From Alistipes muris (GTDB lineage: Bacteria; Bacteroidota; Bacteroidia; Bacteroidales; Rikenellaceae), in NCBI RefSeq assembly GCF_943193205.1, contig NZ_CALPDD010000002.1, positions 1 to 64,000 on the forward strand: DNA of 64,000 nt, in the 5' to 3' direction. The position numbers and the translations under genes were made by a program. Shown here in pieces: positions 17,654-26,199 of this stretch (within the stretch, counting starts at the first letter, position 1; every line of letters starts with the position of its first letter). Under the pieces are notes generated by a model, which did no database searches, had not been told where the DNA came from, and saw only the letters and a list, made by a program, of their open reading frames with translations.

Positions 17654-18904
17654 CTATATCTTCCAGAACGACGTATTGAGCTTGCCTTTGGGCGCCTGCG
17701 GCACGTTCGGGAAGAACGTCTGTCCGGTCTGCTGTTCGATCCACTCCACCGACTTGATGAACTGCGACGGCGTCACGCCCGAATAGGACTTGTGGTCGAA
17801 CCAGTATCCGGCGCATTCTATTTCATCGGCCGAAAGCTCCCACAGGGGTTTGCCCGTATTGCCCGCCTTGGAACGGATCAGCACCTTGTAGAAGTTCGTC
17901 GGCACGGTTACTTTTTTGGCGGGTTTGCTGTTGTCCTCGCAGGTCGTATTGCGATTGGCAAAATGAGCGCCCGTCACCATATAGAGCGTATCGGAGCATA
18001 TCATCTTGTGGCAATTCAGTTCAAGGTCTTTCCAGATACCGCCGTTGAAGCCGTTCTGAATCTGCGGCGACATGTTGGTGAAATAGTAGGTCTGCTCGTT
18101 GATGGCCACGCTCGACTGACGGTCGTTGGAGGCCAGCATGTGGCCGCGGGAATAGCTGTTGATGGGCTTGTACGCCGATTTCAGACTGGGCTGCACGCTC
18201 GTCGGGATAATCGGCCCGTACTGCCATTTTTCATTACGGCCCACATCTCCGTTCGTGTAGTACTTGTGCATCGGGTACGCCACCCATATCGGACCGCACA
18301 GCTCTTTACTGAAGCATACCGTATAGTTGCGGACCGTCGGCGCATTGGCGCACATGTAGTAGGCATAATAATAGTCCGCATTCTCTTTCTCGCCCAGCAG
18401 TTCGGCCCAGCCCGAGTGACGGGTCGCACCGGGGTCCTGGGGGGGGGTAGGCTGGTCCGGATCGGGATCGGGATCGGGCTTAGGCTCGTCCGGCCCCGGG
18501 TTGTCCGGGTCGGGCTCTTCGGGAGCCTCCCAGGTCTGGAACACGGCGGGCTTTCCGGCCATGCGCTCGCCGTTCATATCGACGAACGGATAAACCATGT
18601 AGACCGTCTCGGGGGCCAGCGAAGTCAGCGTACATTTGAGCATGCTGTCCTCGATACGGGGGTCGGTGACCGTAATCGCCGGAGCCGTCGAAGCGCTCGA
18701 AACGGGTTGGCAGACAAATCCGCAGGGGTTCGACGCAAGCACGCCCTTGCCGAAAAGCGTCAGGCAGGTCACCTCGGCGGTCAGTCCGTCGACCGTCACT
18801 TCGGGCTGGCGGAACCACTGCTCGGGCGAATCGCCCTTGTTGTTGTCGCAGGCCGCGAACGCCAGCGCAGAAAAACAATAAACAAACGCGAAAAATCTTC
18901 TCAT
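17654..18904 (-). CDS. Exported DNA/RNA non-specific endonuclease (NUC1 family)
   Basis: 416 residues. A signal peptide ends in a lipobox-like AFAAC (Cys about 19). Residues about 30-125 look like a small beta-sandwich domain. A Pro/Asp linker (repeated DPDP) follows, then the nuclease domain from about 165. The catalytic motif is SRGHMLASNDR (canonical DRGH, here SRGH) with the Asn of YYFTNMSPQ downstream. It would degrade nucleic acid in the envelope or outside the cell. A run of nine C residues on the coding strand lies in the linker just before the nuclease domain, so slippage there would remove the catalytic part. Confidence 0.9.
   Translation of the reverse strand: MRRFFAFVYCFSALAFAACDNNKGDSPEQWFRQPEVTVDGLTAEVTCLTLFGKGVLASNPCGFVCQPVSSASTAPAITVTDPRIEDSMLKCTLTSLAPETVYMVYPFVDMNGERMAGKPAVFQTWEAPEEPDPDNPGPDEPKPDPDPDPDQPTPPQDPGATRHSGWAELLGEKENADYYYAYYMCANAPTVRNYTVCFSKELCGPIWVAYPMHKYYTNGDVGRNEKWQYGPIIPTSVQPSLKSAYKPINSYSRGHMLASNDRQSSVAINEQTYYFTNMSPQIQNGFNGGIWKDLELNCHKMICSDTLYMVTGAHFANRNTTCEDNSKPAKKVTVPTNFYKVLIRSKAGNTGKPLWELSADEIECAGYWFDHKSYSGVTPSQFIKSVEWIEQQTGQTFFPNVPQAPKGKLNTSFWKI
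18439..18447. repeat. 9-G homopolymer inside the nuclease gene
   Basis: Nine G on the plus strand (nine C in the coding strand) within the codons for TPPQ, in the linker between the N-terminal domain and the nuclease domain. The reading frame is intact as sequenced. Confidence 0.9.
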
Positions 18905-18974
18905 GAGGAGGAAACGTTAGTCCGGTTATTTTATTTTGTCGGCCGCGGCGGAATCCGGTTCCGGGCCGTAGTTT

Positions 18975-19427
18975 TCAATCCTTGTTCTTCGAGTCCATCC
19001 ATATCGTCACCGGGCCGTCGTTCACGAGCGACACCTGCATGTCGGCCCCGAAACGCCCCGTAGGCACCGCCTGTCCGAGCAGTTCTTCCACCCGCCGCAC
19101 GAACGCTTCGTAAAGCGGCCGGGAGACCGCTTCGGGCGCTGCCTTGATGTAGGAGGGCCGGTTGCCCTTGCGCGTCGAGGCCATCAGCGTGAACTGGCTC
19201 ACGGCCAGCACTCCGCCCCCTGCCTGCTTCACGTCGAGATTCATGATGCCCGCTTCGTCGTCGAAAATCCGCAGCCGCACGAGTTTTCCGGCCAGATATT
19301 CGATGTCCTCCTGCGTGTCGTCCCCGCCCACGCCGACCAGCACCAGCAGCCCCGCCCCGATTTCGGAGCAGCGCTCGCCGCCGATGTCGACCGCGGCGCT
19401 CCGCACACGTTGAACAAGCAGACGCAT
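18975..19427 (-). CDS. dtd: D-aminoacyl-tRNA deacylase
   Basis: 150 residues, full length. It hydrolyses D-amino acids, and mischarged glycine, from tRNA. The conserved SQFTLMAS motif (SQxT) and the C-terminal MQVSLVNDGPVT region, containing the cross-subunit NxGP-type signature (here NDGPVT), are present. It ends a short minus-strand run after the RluA-type gene, 4 bp downstream. Confidence 0.95.
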   Translation of the reverse strand: MRLLVQRVRSAAVDIGGERCSEIGAGLLVLVGVGGDDTQEDIEYLAGKLVRLRIFDDEAGIMNLDVKQAGGGVLAVSQFTLMASTRKGNRPSYIKAAPEAVSRPLYEAFVRRVEELLGQAVPTGRFGADMQVSLVNDGPVTIWMDSKNKD

Positions 19428-19431
19428 TCGG

Positions 19432-20118
19432 CTACGAATTCTCGAAACAAGCCCACAAATTGTCGCCCGCCGGCACAGGAGCCGTCACCTCCACCTGCTC
19501 GTGCCGCACCGGGTGGTCGAACGCCACCTGCCGCGAATGGAGCGAAATCCCCCCGCCGGGCAGTGAACGCTTGGCGCCGTATTTCAGGTCGCCGCGAATC
19601 GGGCAGCCGATTTTCGAGAGCTGGGCGCGTATCTGATGATGCCGCCCGGTCAGCAGTTCCACCTCCAAAAGCGTGTAGCGGGTTCCGGCGCCGGCCATCC
19701 GGTATTTCAGCCGGGCCTCCTTGGCTTCGGGCCGCGGAGCGTCGAACGCCTTGGAGCGGTTGGTCCTGCCGTCGCGGAGAATATAGTGGCGCAGTTCGCC
19801 GCTCTCGGCTTCGGGCCGGTTCTCGGTCAGCGCCCAATAGACCTTGCGGATGCGCCCCTCGCGAATCATTTCGTTGAGCCGCACCAGCGCCTTGGAGGTC
19901 TTGGCGAAAAGCACCGCGCCGCTCACCGGGCGGTCGATGCGGTGCACCACGCCGAGAAACACCTCGCCGGGCTTGCCGTCGCGCTCCTTGATGAAGCGTT
20001 TTATCCGGTCCTCCAGCGCACTCTCGCCCGAGGGGTCGGGCTGCACCAAATCGCCGCAGTGCTTGTTGACTATCAGCAGGTGGTTGTCTTCATAAAGAAT
20101 ATCGTCGGGCGAGAACAT
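19432..20118 (-). CDS. RluA-family pseudouridine synthase
   Basis: 228 residues. The catalytic motif HRIDRPVSG (HRLDR in most members) supplies the active Asp, and GRHHQIRAQL is the second conserved block. There is no N-terminal S4 domain, so it resembles the short RluA/RluC-like Bacteroidetes proteins. The target base in rRNA or tRNA cannot be assigned from sequence. It lies 4 bp downstream of the cytidine deaminase gene. Confidence 0.93.
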   Translation of the reverse strand: MFSPDDILYEDNHLLIVNKHCGDLVQPDPSGESALEDRIKRFIKERDGKPGEVFLGVVHRIDRPVSGAVLFAKTSKALVRLNEMIREGRIRKVYWALTENRPEAESGELRHYILRDGRTNRSKAFDAPRPEAKEARLKYRMAGAGTRYTLLEVELLTGRHHQIRAQLSKIGCPIRGDLKYGAKRSLPGGGISLHSRQVAFDHPVRHEQVEVTAPVPAGDNLWACFENS

Positions 20119-20122
20119 GGGG

Positions 20123-20578
20123 CTACAAGATAAAGGTGAAGGGCAGCAGCTGAGCCGCCGTTTCGACTGCGCTGGCCGTGCCGCTGCCGCTCATGATGAC
20201 CCGCATGGGGCAGCCCTGGCGGCGTTCGACGTCGACCATCACCTGGCGGCACTGCCCGCAGGGGTAGCACTCGCGTTCGGAGGGGTCCGAAGCGATGGCC
20301 AGCGTCTCGATGGGGTCGTCGGCAAAGTTGGCCTGCGCATAGAACAGCAGCGAGCGCTCGGCGCACAGCCCCGCGGGGAAGACCTCGCTCTCGATGTTGC
20401 TGCCGCTCAGAATCCGGCCGCTGCGCAGCCGGGCCGCGGCTCCGACGCGGAATTTCGAGTAGGGAGCATAGGCCCTCGCCGTGGCGCGTTCGGCTTCTGC
20501 CACCAACGCCCGGTCGGACTCCGGAAGCGCCGCGGGCGAATCGTAATGCTCGTAGCTGAAACGATGTTCCTTTTTCAT
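20123..20578 (-). CDS. cdd: Cytidine deaminase
   Basis: About 151 residues from the ATG at 20578 (MKKEHRFSYEH). Zinc-dependent deamination of cytidine and deoxycytidine to uridine. The zinc ligands are in CAERSLLFYA (catalytic Glu) and PCGQCRQVM. YAPYSKFRVGAA is the usual substrate-binding block. It is the small homotetrameric type. The open frame continues upstream, but that part overlaps intergenic DNA and has no family match. Confidence 0.95.
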   Translation of the reverse strand: MKKEHRFSYEHYDSPAALPESDRALVAEAERATARAYAPYSKFRVGAAARLRSGRILSGSNIESEVFPAGLCAERSLLFYAQANFADDPIETLAIASDPSERECYPCGQCRQVMVDVERRQGCPMRVIMSGSGTASAVETAAQLLPFTFIL

Positions 20579-20711
20579 AATCGAAACGTAAGAAAACAAA
20601 ATTAGGTTAAATTTCGGAAAAACGCAAACCGCGCGGCGAATTCCACCGCCGCAGACAACAAAGAGGACGGCGGGGCCATCCTCTTCGGTTGTCGGAAACA
20701 CATGCCGCGCG

Positions 20712-21410
20712 CTATTCCAGCACGAACTTGGTCTGCACGCTGTACTGGAGCTTGATGGTCTTGAAGTCGAGCGGCTCTTCGTCGGCAGCCCCCTCGGCCC
20801 CGGCGGCATCCATCGCCTTCATGCTGCGCATGGTCAGCGCATTGTTGTAGTACGAGGGCATGATGTCGTTGTTCGAGTCCCAGATGTAGAAGCACTTGCC
20901 CACCTTCTGACCGATGGCTTCGGCCAGCGTGCGGGCGCTCTGCTGTGCGTTGCGGATAGCTTCGACGCGCACCGCTTCCTTGAGCGAGTCGATCCGGGAG
21001 TGCGACACCTTCAGTATCGAAACGTTGGAGATGCCCAGCTTGTCGAGTGCCTGCCATACCTTGGCCACCTCGGCCGCCGAACCCAGCTGCAGCTGATACT
21101 TGGCCGTCGCCACCGAAGTGTTCTTCTTGAAGAATTCGCTCGACAGGTTGGCAACCTTGAGCTGCTTCTCGATGTTCACGCCCTGCTTTTTCAGCGCGGC
21201 AATCATGTCGCGCTGCTGGCTCTCGACCGAAATCTTGCCTTTGGAATCGCGTTCGTCGATGACCACCGAAAGGTAGAATTCGTCGGGCACGATTTCCTTT
21301 TCGGCACGTCCGTTCACCTGAATGTAGCTCGGAAAGGCTTCCTGCACCTGCGCAGAGACAGGCAGTGCGAATGCGGCCACGGCGGCCGCCAGTAAAACGA
21401 TGCGTTTCAT
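20712..21410 (-). CDS. SIMPL domain (DUF541) periplasmic protein
   Basis: 232 residues. A signal peptide of about 20 residues ends at VSAQ. The rest is a SIMPL/DUF541 domain, with NGRAEKEIVPDEFYLSV as the conserved opening and repeated Gln/Lys-rich helices. Members are secreted or periplasmic (YggE-like), some linked to stress tolerance; the biochemical role is unknown. An exact TATATTTG -7 box lies 35 bp before the start. Confidence 0.9.
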   Translation of the reverse strand: MKRIVLLAAAVAAFALPVSAQVQEAFPSYIQVNGRAEKEIVPDEFYLSVVIDERDSKGKISVESQQRDMIAALKKQGVNIEKQLKVANLSSEFFKKNTSVATAKYQLQLGSAAEVAKVWQALDKLGISNVSILKVSHSRIDSLKEAVRVEAIRNAQQSARTLAEAIGQKVGKCFYIWDSNNDIMPSYYNNALTMRSMKAMDAAGAEGAADEEPLDFKTIKLQYSVQTKFVLE

Positions 21411-21444
21411 AATCTTCTGTTTTGTTGGACAAGCGTTCTGTTTG

Positions 21445-21452
21445 CAAATATA
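21445..21452 (-). promoter_or_regulatory. -7 box for the SIMPL protein gene
   Basis: Exact TATATTTG on the minus strand, 35 bp upstream of the ATG at 21410. No good -33 element is visible at 19-20 bp. Confidence 0.5.
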
Positions 21453-21463
21453 ACGCCGGGGCG

Positions 21464-22417
21464 CTACTTTTTATTGCCTTTCAGTTTCTTCACCTCGCGT
21501 TTGGTCATTTCGCGCGTCAGCAGTTCGTCATTCATCACGGCCCTGTATTCGCCTTTGTCCGGAATGATTATGGCACCCTCGGTCGTGGCGAAGCGCGGAA
21601 CGATGCTCTCACCGGCAACTTTCGGGAACCGTTCGATCGACGCATTTTCGTCGGTGAACATCCAACGATAGCACAAGAACTGAAGCACGTAGTAGCGGCC
21701 GTCGCTCTCCTCCGTCAATCCGCCGACCAGACCCAGCGGCTGACCCGGCAACACCTCGTCGCCCTCGCTGACGAACGGCTCCAGCCACTCGGCGAAACCG
21801 CTGTAACACACCATCGAACCGTCGGAATGCTCGACCGTCAGACGCGTGCGCTCGGAGGTCGATTTCAGCGTAGAGAGGTCGATGTCGCGTTCACGAGGTT
21901 TCGTGAGCCGGATGACTATGCCGCGACGGGCCGCATAGACCGTGTCGCCCGCTTCGCAACGGAACGCATAGCGCACATTTCCGGTCCGGGGCATCTTCTC
22001 GCTGCCGGTCAGGCGGCGGACCCTCACCGGGTGCATGGTCGTGCAGGGCATCCGGTAGACGAACGCCGTATCGACCTCGGAGGAGATGTACCCCTCGTAG
22101 ACGGCGTAGACGCCCGCACCGTATCCAACCGGCTTCGATTTGTCGATGGGCCGGAGCGACAGAAAACGGGTCATGTTATTGGCCACCTCGAACCGATAGA
22201 TATCGCCCGACTGCGTGGAAAGGTAGCGGTTTTCCGACGGGGCATACGTATTCCGCAGGTCGCGGAGCTTCACCAGCACAGTCACCATGCCCGGACGCGT
22301 TTTGTTCTCAAGCATGTACGACACACCAAGCGTCGGGCTGCGGTCAATGCGGACTTTGGGTTGCGCCGCCGCAAGAACCGGCAGCAGCGACAGTGCGAAA
22401 AAGACGATTCGCTTCAT
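21464..22417 (-). CDS. Exported M23-like protein lacking catalytic residues
   Basis: 317 residues with a signal peptide ending at AAAQ. Residues about 150-255 follow the M23 (lysostaphin/LytM) fold: GDTVYAARRGIVI, then LTVEHSDGSMVCYSG, then VSEGDEVLPGQPLGLVGG. The first zinc His/Asp pair, the His of the usual YxHL (here YSGF) and the HxH near the end (here YYVLQF) are not where the family has them. It is probably a non-catalytic LytM-type protein that binds or regulates cell-wall hydrolases, like EnvC. It starts 4 bp after the RlmD-like gene. Confidence 0.75.
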   Translation of the reverse strand: MKRIVFFALSLLPVLAAAQPKVRIDRSPTLGVSYMLENKTRPGMVTVLVKLRDLRNTYAPSENRYLSTQSGDIYRFEVANNMTRFLSLRPIDKSKPVGYGAGVYAVYEGYISSEVDTAFVYRMPCTTMHPVRVRRLTGSEKMPRTGNVRYAFRCEAGDTVYAARRGIVIRLTKPRERDIDLSTLKSTSERTRLTVEHSDGSMVCYSGFAEWLEPFVSEGDEVLPGQPLGLVGGLTEESDGRYYVLQFLCYRWMFTDENASIERFPKVAGESIVPRFATTEGAIIIPDKGEYRAVMNDELLTREMTKREVKKLKGNKK

Positions 22418-22420
22418 TTT

Positions 22421-23830
22421 CTATCGTCTCACGAGTTTCACCACGTTCTCGACGTGGTGCGTGTGGGGGAACATGTCGACGGGCTGCACGGCCACGACCC
22501 GGTAGTCGGCGTCCAGCAGAGCCAGGTCGCGGGCCTGCGTAGCGGGGTTGCAGCTCACGTAGACGATGCGTTCGGGCGCGGCCCGCAGAATGACGTCGAC
22601 GACAGGCTCGTCGACCCCGGCGCGCGGCGGGTCGAGAATCACCACGTCGGGCCGACCGTTGGCTTCGACGAACGCATCGTCGAGCACCGCTTTCATGTCG
22701 CCCGCATAGAACGCCGTATTGCCGATGCCGTTGAGCTCGGAATTGAGCTTCGCATCCTCGATGGCTTCGGGCACATACTCGATGCCCACCACCCGGCGGC
22801 AATGGCGGGCGCAAAAGTTGGCGATAGTGCCCGTGCCCGTATAGAGGTCGTAAAGAACGTCGTCGGATTTCAAGTCGGCAAACTCCCGCGCCACCTTGTA
22901 AAGCTCGTAGGCCTGCGCCGAATTGGTCTGATAAAACGATTTAGCACCCACCTTGAACCGCAGCCCCTCCATCTCTTCGACGATATGGTCCTTGCCGCGG
23001 TAGCACACCGCGTCGAGATCGCCCGTCGAATCGTTGAATTTCGTATTGACGACATAGCACAGCGATGTGATTTGCGGGAACTTCGCCGCCAGGTGGTCCA
23101 GCAGCGCCTCGATTTTCGGCCGGTCGTCGGCCCCGAAGACCACGATGACCATCACCTCGCCCGTCGATGCGGTCCGCACCACCATGTTGCGCATCAGCCC
23201 CTCGTGCGTCCGCGCGTTGTGGAACGTGTAGCCGTGCTCGATGCTAAAACGTTTTACCTCGTCGCGCAGGGCGTTCGAGGGCTCGGGCTGAAGCCAGCAC
23301 CTGCGAATGTCCAGCACCTTGTCGAACATGCCCGGGATATGGAACCCGGCGGCAGGCTCCGCGGCGATGTCGCCCCCGGCCGCCACCTCCTCGCGGGTGA
23401 GCCAACGGCGGTCGGCAAAGGTGAATTCCAGCTTGTTGCGGTAGAACTGCGTATGCTCCGAACCCAGGCAAGGCGCGATTTCGGGCAGTTCGACCTTGCC
23501 GATGCGTGTCAGCTGGTCGCGCACCTGCCCGCGCTTGAACCGCAGCTGCTCCTCGTAAGGCAGATTCTGCCACTTGCAGCCGCCGCAGGTACCGAAATGC
23601 TCGCAGAACGGCTCGGCCCGCAAGGGCGACTTCTTCACGTAACGGACCGCATAACCCTCCATGAAGCGACGGCGCTTGACGCGAATCTGCACGTCGACCA
23701 CATCGCCCGGCACGGTCATCGGAACGAAGACCACCTGCTCGTTCCAGCGGCCCATCGCCTTGCCTTCGGCCGCCAGGGTCGTTATCTCCAACCCTTCGAT
23801 CAAAGGGTAATTCGCTTTCTTTCTTGCCAT
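22421..23830 (-). CDS. rlmD: RlmD/RumA-type 23S rRNA (uracil-5-)-methyltransferase
   Basis: 469 residues from the ATG at 23830. An N-terminal TRAM domain (about 8-65) is followed by an iron-sulfur Cys set (CEHFGTCGGCKWQ) and the SAM-binding methyltransferase domain. SFYQTNSAQAYELY, YTGTGTIANF and the catalytic-Cys motif VSCNPATQARDL are present. It would methylate C5 of a uridine in 23S rRNA; the exact site cannot be told from sequence. A TATTTTTG -7 box lies 20 bp upstream. Confidence 0.94.
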   Translation of the reverse strand: MARKKANYPLIEGLEITTLAAEGKAMGRWNEQVVFVPMTVPGDVVDVQIRVKRRRFMEGYAVRYVKKSPLRAEPFCEHFGTCGGCKWQNLPYEEQLRFKRGQVRDQLTRIGKVELPEIAPCLGSEHTQFYRNKLEFTFADRRWLTREEVAAGGDIAAEPAAGFHIPGMFDKVLDIRRCWLQPEPSNALRDEVKRFSIEHGYTFHNARTHEGLMRNMVVRTASTGEVMVIVVFGADDRPKIEALLDHLAAKFPQITSLCYVVNTKFNDSTGDLDAVCYRGKDHIVEEMEGLRFKVGAKSFYQTNSAQAYELYKVAREFADLKSDDVLYDLYTGTGTIANFCARHCRRVVGIEYVPEAIEDAKLNSELNGIGNTAFYAGDMKAVLDDAFVEANGRPDVVILDPPRAGVDEPVVDVILRAAPERIVYVSCNPATQARDLALLDADYRVVAVQPVDMFPHTHHVENVVKLVRR

Positions 23831-23849
23831 AAGATTCGATTTGCCGACA

Positions 23850-23857
23850 CAAAAATA
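23850..23857 (-). promoter_or_regulatory. -7 box for the RlmD-like gene
   Basis: Exact TATTTTTG on the minus strand. The position where TTTG is expected has TTTCG instead, so the -33 element is weak. Confidence 0.5.
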
Positions 23858-23943
23858 GCAATAAAAGCCGAAAGTCGAAAAGTATTTCGAGGCTGCCGCC
23901 TGCGACGCGTCTTCAGCGCGCAGTCCGGCGGAACCGCAAAACA

Positions 23944-23975
23944 AAACCGCGTCAAACAATCGTTTGACGCGGTTT
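23944..23975 (-). terminator. Terminator of the tRNA-Leu transcript
   Basis: A 14-bp perfect stem (AAACCGCGTCAAAC with its complement) around a 4-base loop, 4 bp after the tRNA 3' end, with a TTTTG tail in the minus direction. Confidence 0.85.
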
Positions 23976-23979
23976 CCAG

Positions 23980-24064
23980 TGCCCAGGACAAGACTCGAAC
24001 TTGCACGAACTAAACGTTCACTACCCCCTCAAAGTAGCGTGTCTACCAATTTCACCACCTGGGC
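23980..24064 (-). tRNA. tRNA-Leu (GAG)
   Basis: 85 bases on the minus strand. A 7-bp acceptor stem (GCCCAGG/CCTGGGC), D arm GGTGAAATTGGTAGAC, anticodon stem CTACT/GGTAG with loop TTGAGGG and anticodon GAG. A long variable arm, as in class II tRNAs, and T arm GTTCGAGTC follow. CCA is not encoded. It has its own promoter and terminator. Confidence 0.93.
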
Positions 24065-24095
24065 GACACATACCGAAACTTGCGATTCGGGAGCA

Positions 24096-24127
24096 CAAAT
24101 ATAGGACATAATTTTCAAACCGCCAAA
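24096..24127 (-). promoter_or_regulatory. tRNA-Leu promoter (TTTG-20-TATATTTG)
   Basis: On the minus strand TTTG (24124-24127) and TATATTTG (24096-24103) are 20 bases apart, 31 bp before the tRNA 5' end. Confidence 0.7.
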
Positions 24128-24215
24128 TTTTTCGATACGCGCGACGAATTTTTATCCGAAAGCCCCGCCCGCCGGGCCGACGAACACTCCGCCGGCCCGG
24201 CTGCGGGACGACAGC

Positions 24216-26195
24216 TTAACGGAGGGTCATTTCGTCGAGCAGGCACCCTGCGCCGCCGATGCGGTCGATGACCATCAGCACGTAGCGGATGTCGACGGCA
24301 ATGTTGCGGCAGATAGCGGGGTCGAACTCGATGTCGCTCATCGTCGAACGCCACGTGCGGTCGAAGTTGATGCCCACCAATTCGCCGCGGGCGTTGAGAA
24401 TCGGCGAACCCGAATTACCGCCCGTGGTGTGGTTGGTCGCCAGAAAGCAGACCGGCACCGTGCGGCGGCCGCCGATTTCGACGCCCCAGCGGCCGTAGGC
24501 TTTCGAGGCATGGAGGTCGCGCAGCGACTGCGGAATGTCGTAGTCGTAAATCGCCGGATTGTCCTTGGCGATGATGCCGTCGAGGGTGGTCAGCGGCTTG
24601 TGGTACTCGCCGTCGGCATATTCGTAGCCCGCCACCGTACCGTAGGCCACACGCAGGGTGAGGTTGGCATCGGGGAACATGGCGCCCTCGCGCTTCTCGG
24701 CGGCGGCCCAGCGGCGCAGCCCCACGACATAACGCGCATAGAGCTCGTTCATGCGTGCGCTGTTGAAGTTGCGCAGCGACCGGGTACCGAGCCGGCCGAC
24801 GATTTCGGCATGGAGCTTTCCGACGGCGGTTTTCAGCGCCGCGATTTCGCCGTTCGCGGGGTCGTTCACGGCCAACCCGAAAATATGGTCGGCATAGGCC
24901 TCCGGAGAACCGTACTGCCCTATCCCGGCTTCGATTTCGGGAATCGCGGGCAAAAGATTGTTGCGGGCGGCATACTCCCCGAACGCCTGGCGGTAGAGCG
25001 CCCGTTCGGTCGGCTCGCGCTTGGCGAAAAGCGGGTCGGCCTTCTCCTCCTCGGCATAACCGTAAGCGAGGGTCAGCAGCGTCTCGGCCAGCAGCTCGCG
25101 CGTATAATAATAAGGCAGCGCCCGGGCGAATTCCTTGCGCAGCTCCTCCAGCACTTCGGCGTCGCCCGTGGCTTCGACGAACCGTGCTTCGGTCCGCAGC
25201 TTCTTGTCATAGGTGCCCAGCCGGTTGATGCCCAGCACCTCGCCCTGCCACTTTTTCCATGCGTTGGCAATCGTGGCGTGCTTGGCCGCGTAGTAGATGC
25301 GCAGGGCCGGGTCGCTCTCCTGGGCCTCGGCGATAATATCGAGCCGCCCCGTGCGGATGGCAATCTTCATCGGGTCGGAAGTTTCGGCGATGTACTTCAC
25401 CACGTCCGAGAGGATATACTGCTGCGTGTTGCCGGGAAAACCGTAAATCATCGTGAAGTCGCCCTCGCCGACCCCGCGCGTGGAGACCGTGAAATGGCGG
25501 CGCGGACGATAAGGCACATTGTCCGGCGAATAGGCGGCAGGCTTGTTGTCGGGCCCGGCGTAGACGCGGAACACCGAGAAATCGCCCGTATGGCGGGGCC
25601 ATATCCAGTTGTCGGTGTCGCCGCCGAACTTGCCGATGGACGAGGGCGGCGCGGCGACCAGCCGCACGTCGTCGAACTGCTCGTAGAGGAAGAGAAACTG
25701 CTGGTTGCCGTAGTACATCTGCTCGACAGCGGCCTTGTAGCCTTTGCCCTCGGCTTCGGCCTTGCGGACGATTTCGTCGGCCGTCTCGCCTGCGGCCATG
25801 CGGTCGGTCACCTCCTCCATGCGGACGAGGAAGCGGACGTTAAGGTTTTTGTTGGGCAGCTCCTCGTCGCGCGAGCGGGCCCAGAAACCGCGGGTCAGAT
25901 AATCGTGTTCGAGCGTCGAATGGCTCTGGATGGCGTCGTAACCGCAGTGGTGGTTGGTCAGCAGAAGCCCCTCGGCGGAAACCAGCTCGCCCGTACAGCC
26001 GCCGTCGAAAAGCACCACGGCGTCTTTCATCGAAGCCTTGTTGACCGAATAGATGTCGTCGGCCGTAAGGCGGAATCCTTTGGCGCGCATGTCGCCGATG
26101 CGGTGCGAAATCAGGCTCGGAAGCCACATCCCCTCGTCGGCCGTGGCGGGCGCGAGCAGCAGGAGCGAAAAAAGGGTCAGCAGAATACGTTTCAT
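24216..26195 (-). CDS. S46 dipeptidyl-peptidase, DPP11-type
   Basis: 659 residues with a signal peptide ending at ATA. Periplasmic or surface serine peptidase that removes dipeptides from peptide N-termini. The catalytic His is in TNHHCGY (about 82-83) and the catalytic Ser in GGNSGSP (Ser595). In this family the residue 18 after the Ser sets specificity: Arg in DPP11 (Asp/Glu at P1), Gly in DPP7 (hydrophobic). Here it is Arg613 (NFDRTW), so DPP11-type cleavage after acidic residues is predicted. It lies 4 bp downstream of maf. Confidence 0.93.
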   Translation of the reverse strand: MKRILLTLFSLLLLAPATADEGMWLPSLISHRIGDMRAKGFRLTADDIYSVNKASMKDAVVLFDGGCTGELVSAEGLLLTNHHCGYDAIQSHSTLEHDYLTRGFWARSRDEELPNKNLNVRFLVRMEEVTDRMAAGETADEIVRKAEAEGKGYKAAVEQMYYGNQQFLFLYEQFDDVRLVAAPPSSIGKFGGDTDNWIWPRHTGDFSVFRVYAGPDNKPAAYSPDNVPYRPRRHFTVSTRGVGEGDFTMIYGFPGNTQQYILSDVVKYIAETSDPMKIAIRTGRLDIIAEAQESDPALRIYYAAKHATIANAWKKWQGEVLGINRLGTYDKKLRTEARFVEATGDAEVLEELRKEFARALPYYYTRELLAETLLTLAYGYAEEEKADPLFAKREPTERALYRQAFGEYAARNNLLPAIPEIEAGIGQYGSPEAYADHIFGLAVNDPANGEIAALKTAVGKLHAEIVGRLGTRSLRNFNSARMNELYARYVVGLRRWAAAEKREGAMFPDANLTLRVAYGTVAGYEYADGEYHKPLTTLDGIIAKDNPAIYDYDIPQSLRDLHASKAYGRWGVEIGGRRTVPVCFLATNHTTGGNSGSPILNARGELVGINFDRTWRSTMSDIEFDPAICRNIAVDIRYVLMVIDRIGGAGCLLDEMTLR

Positions 26196-26199
26196 GGTT

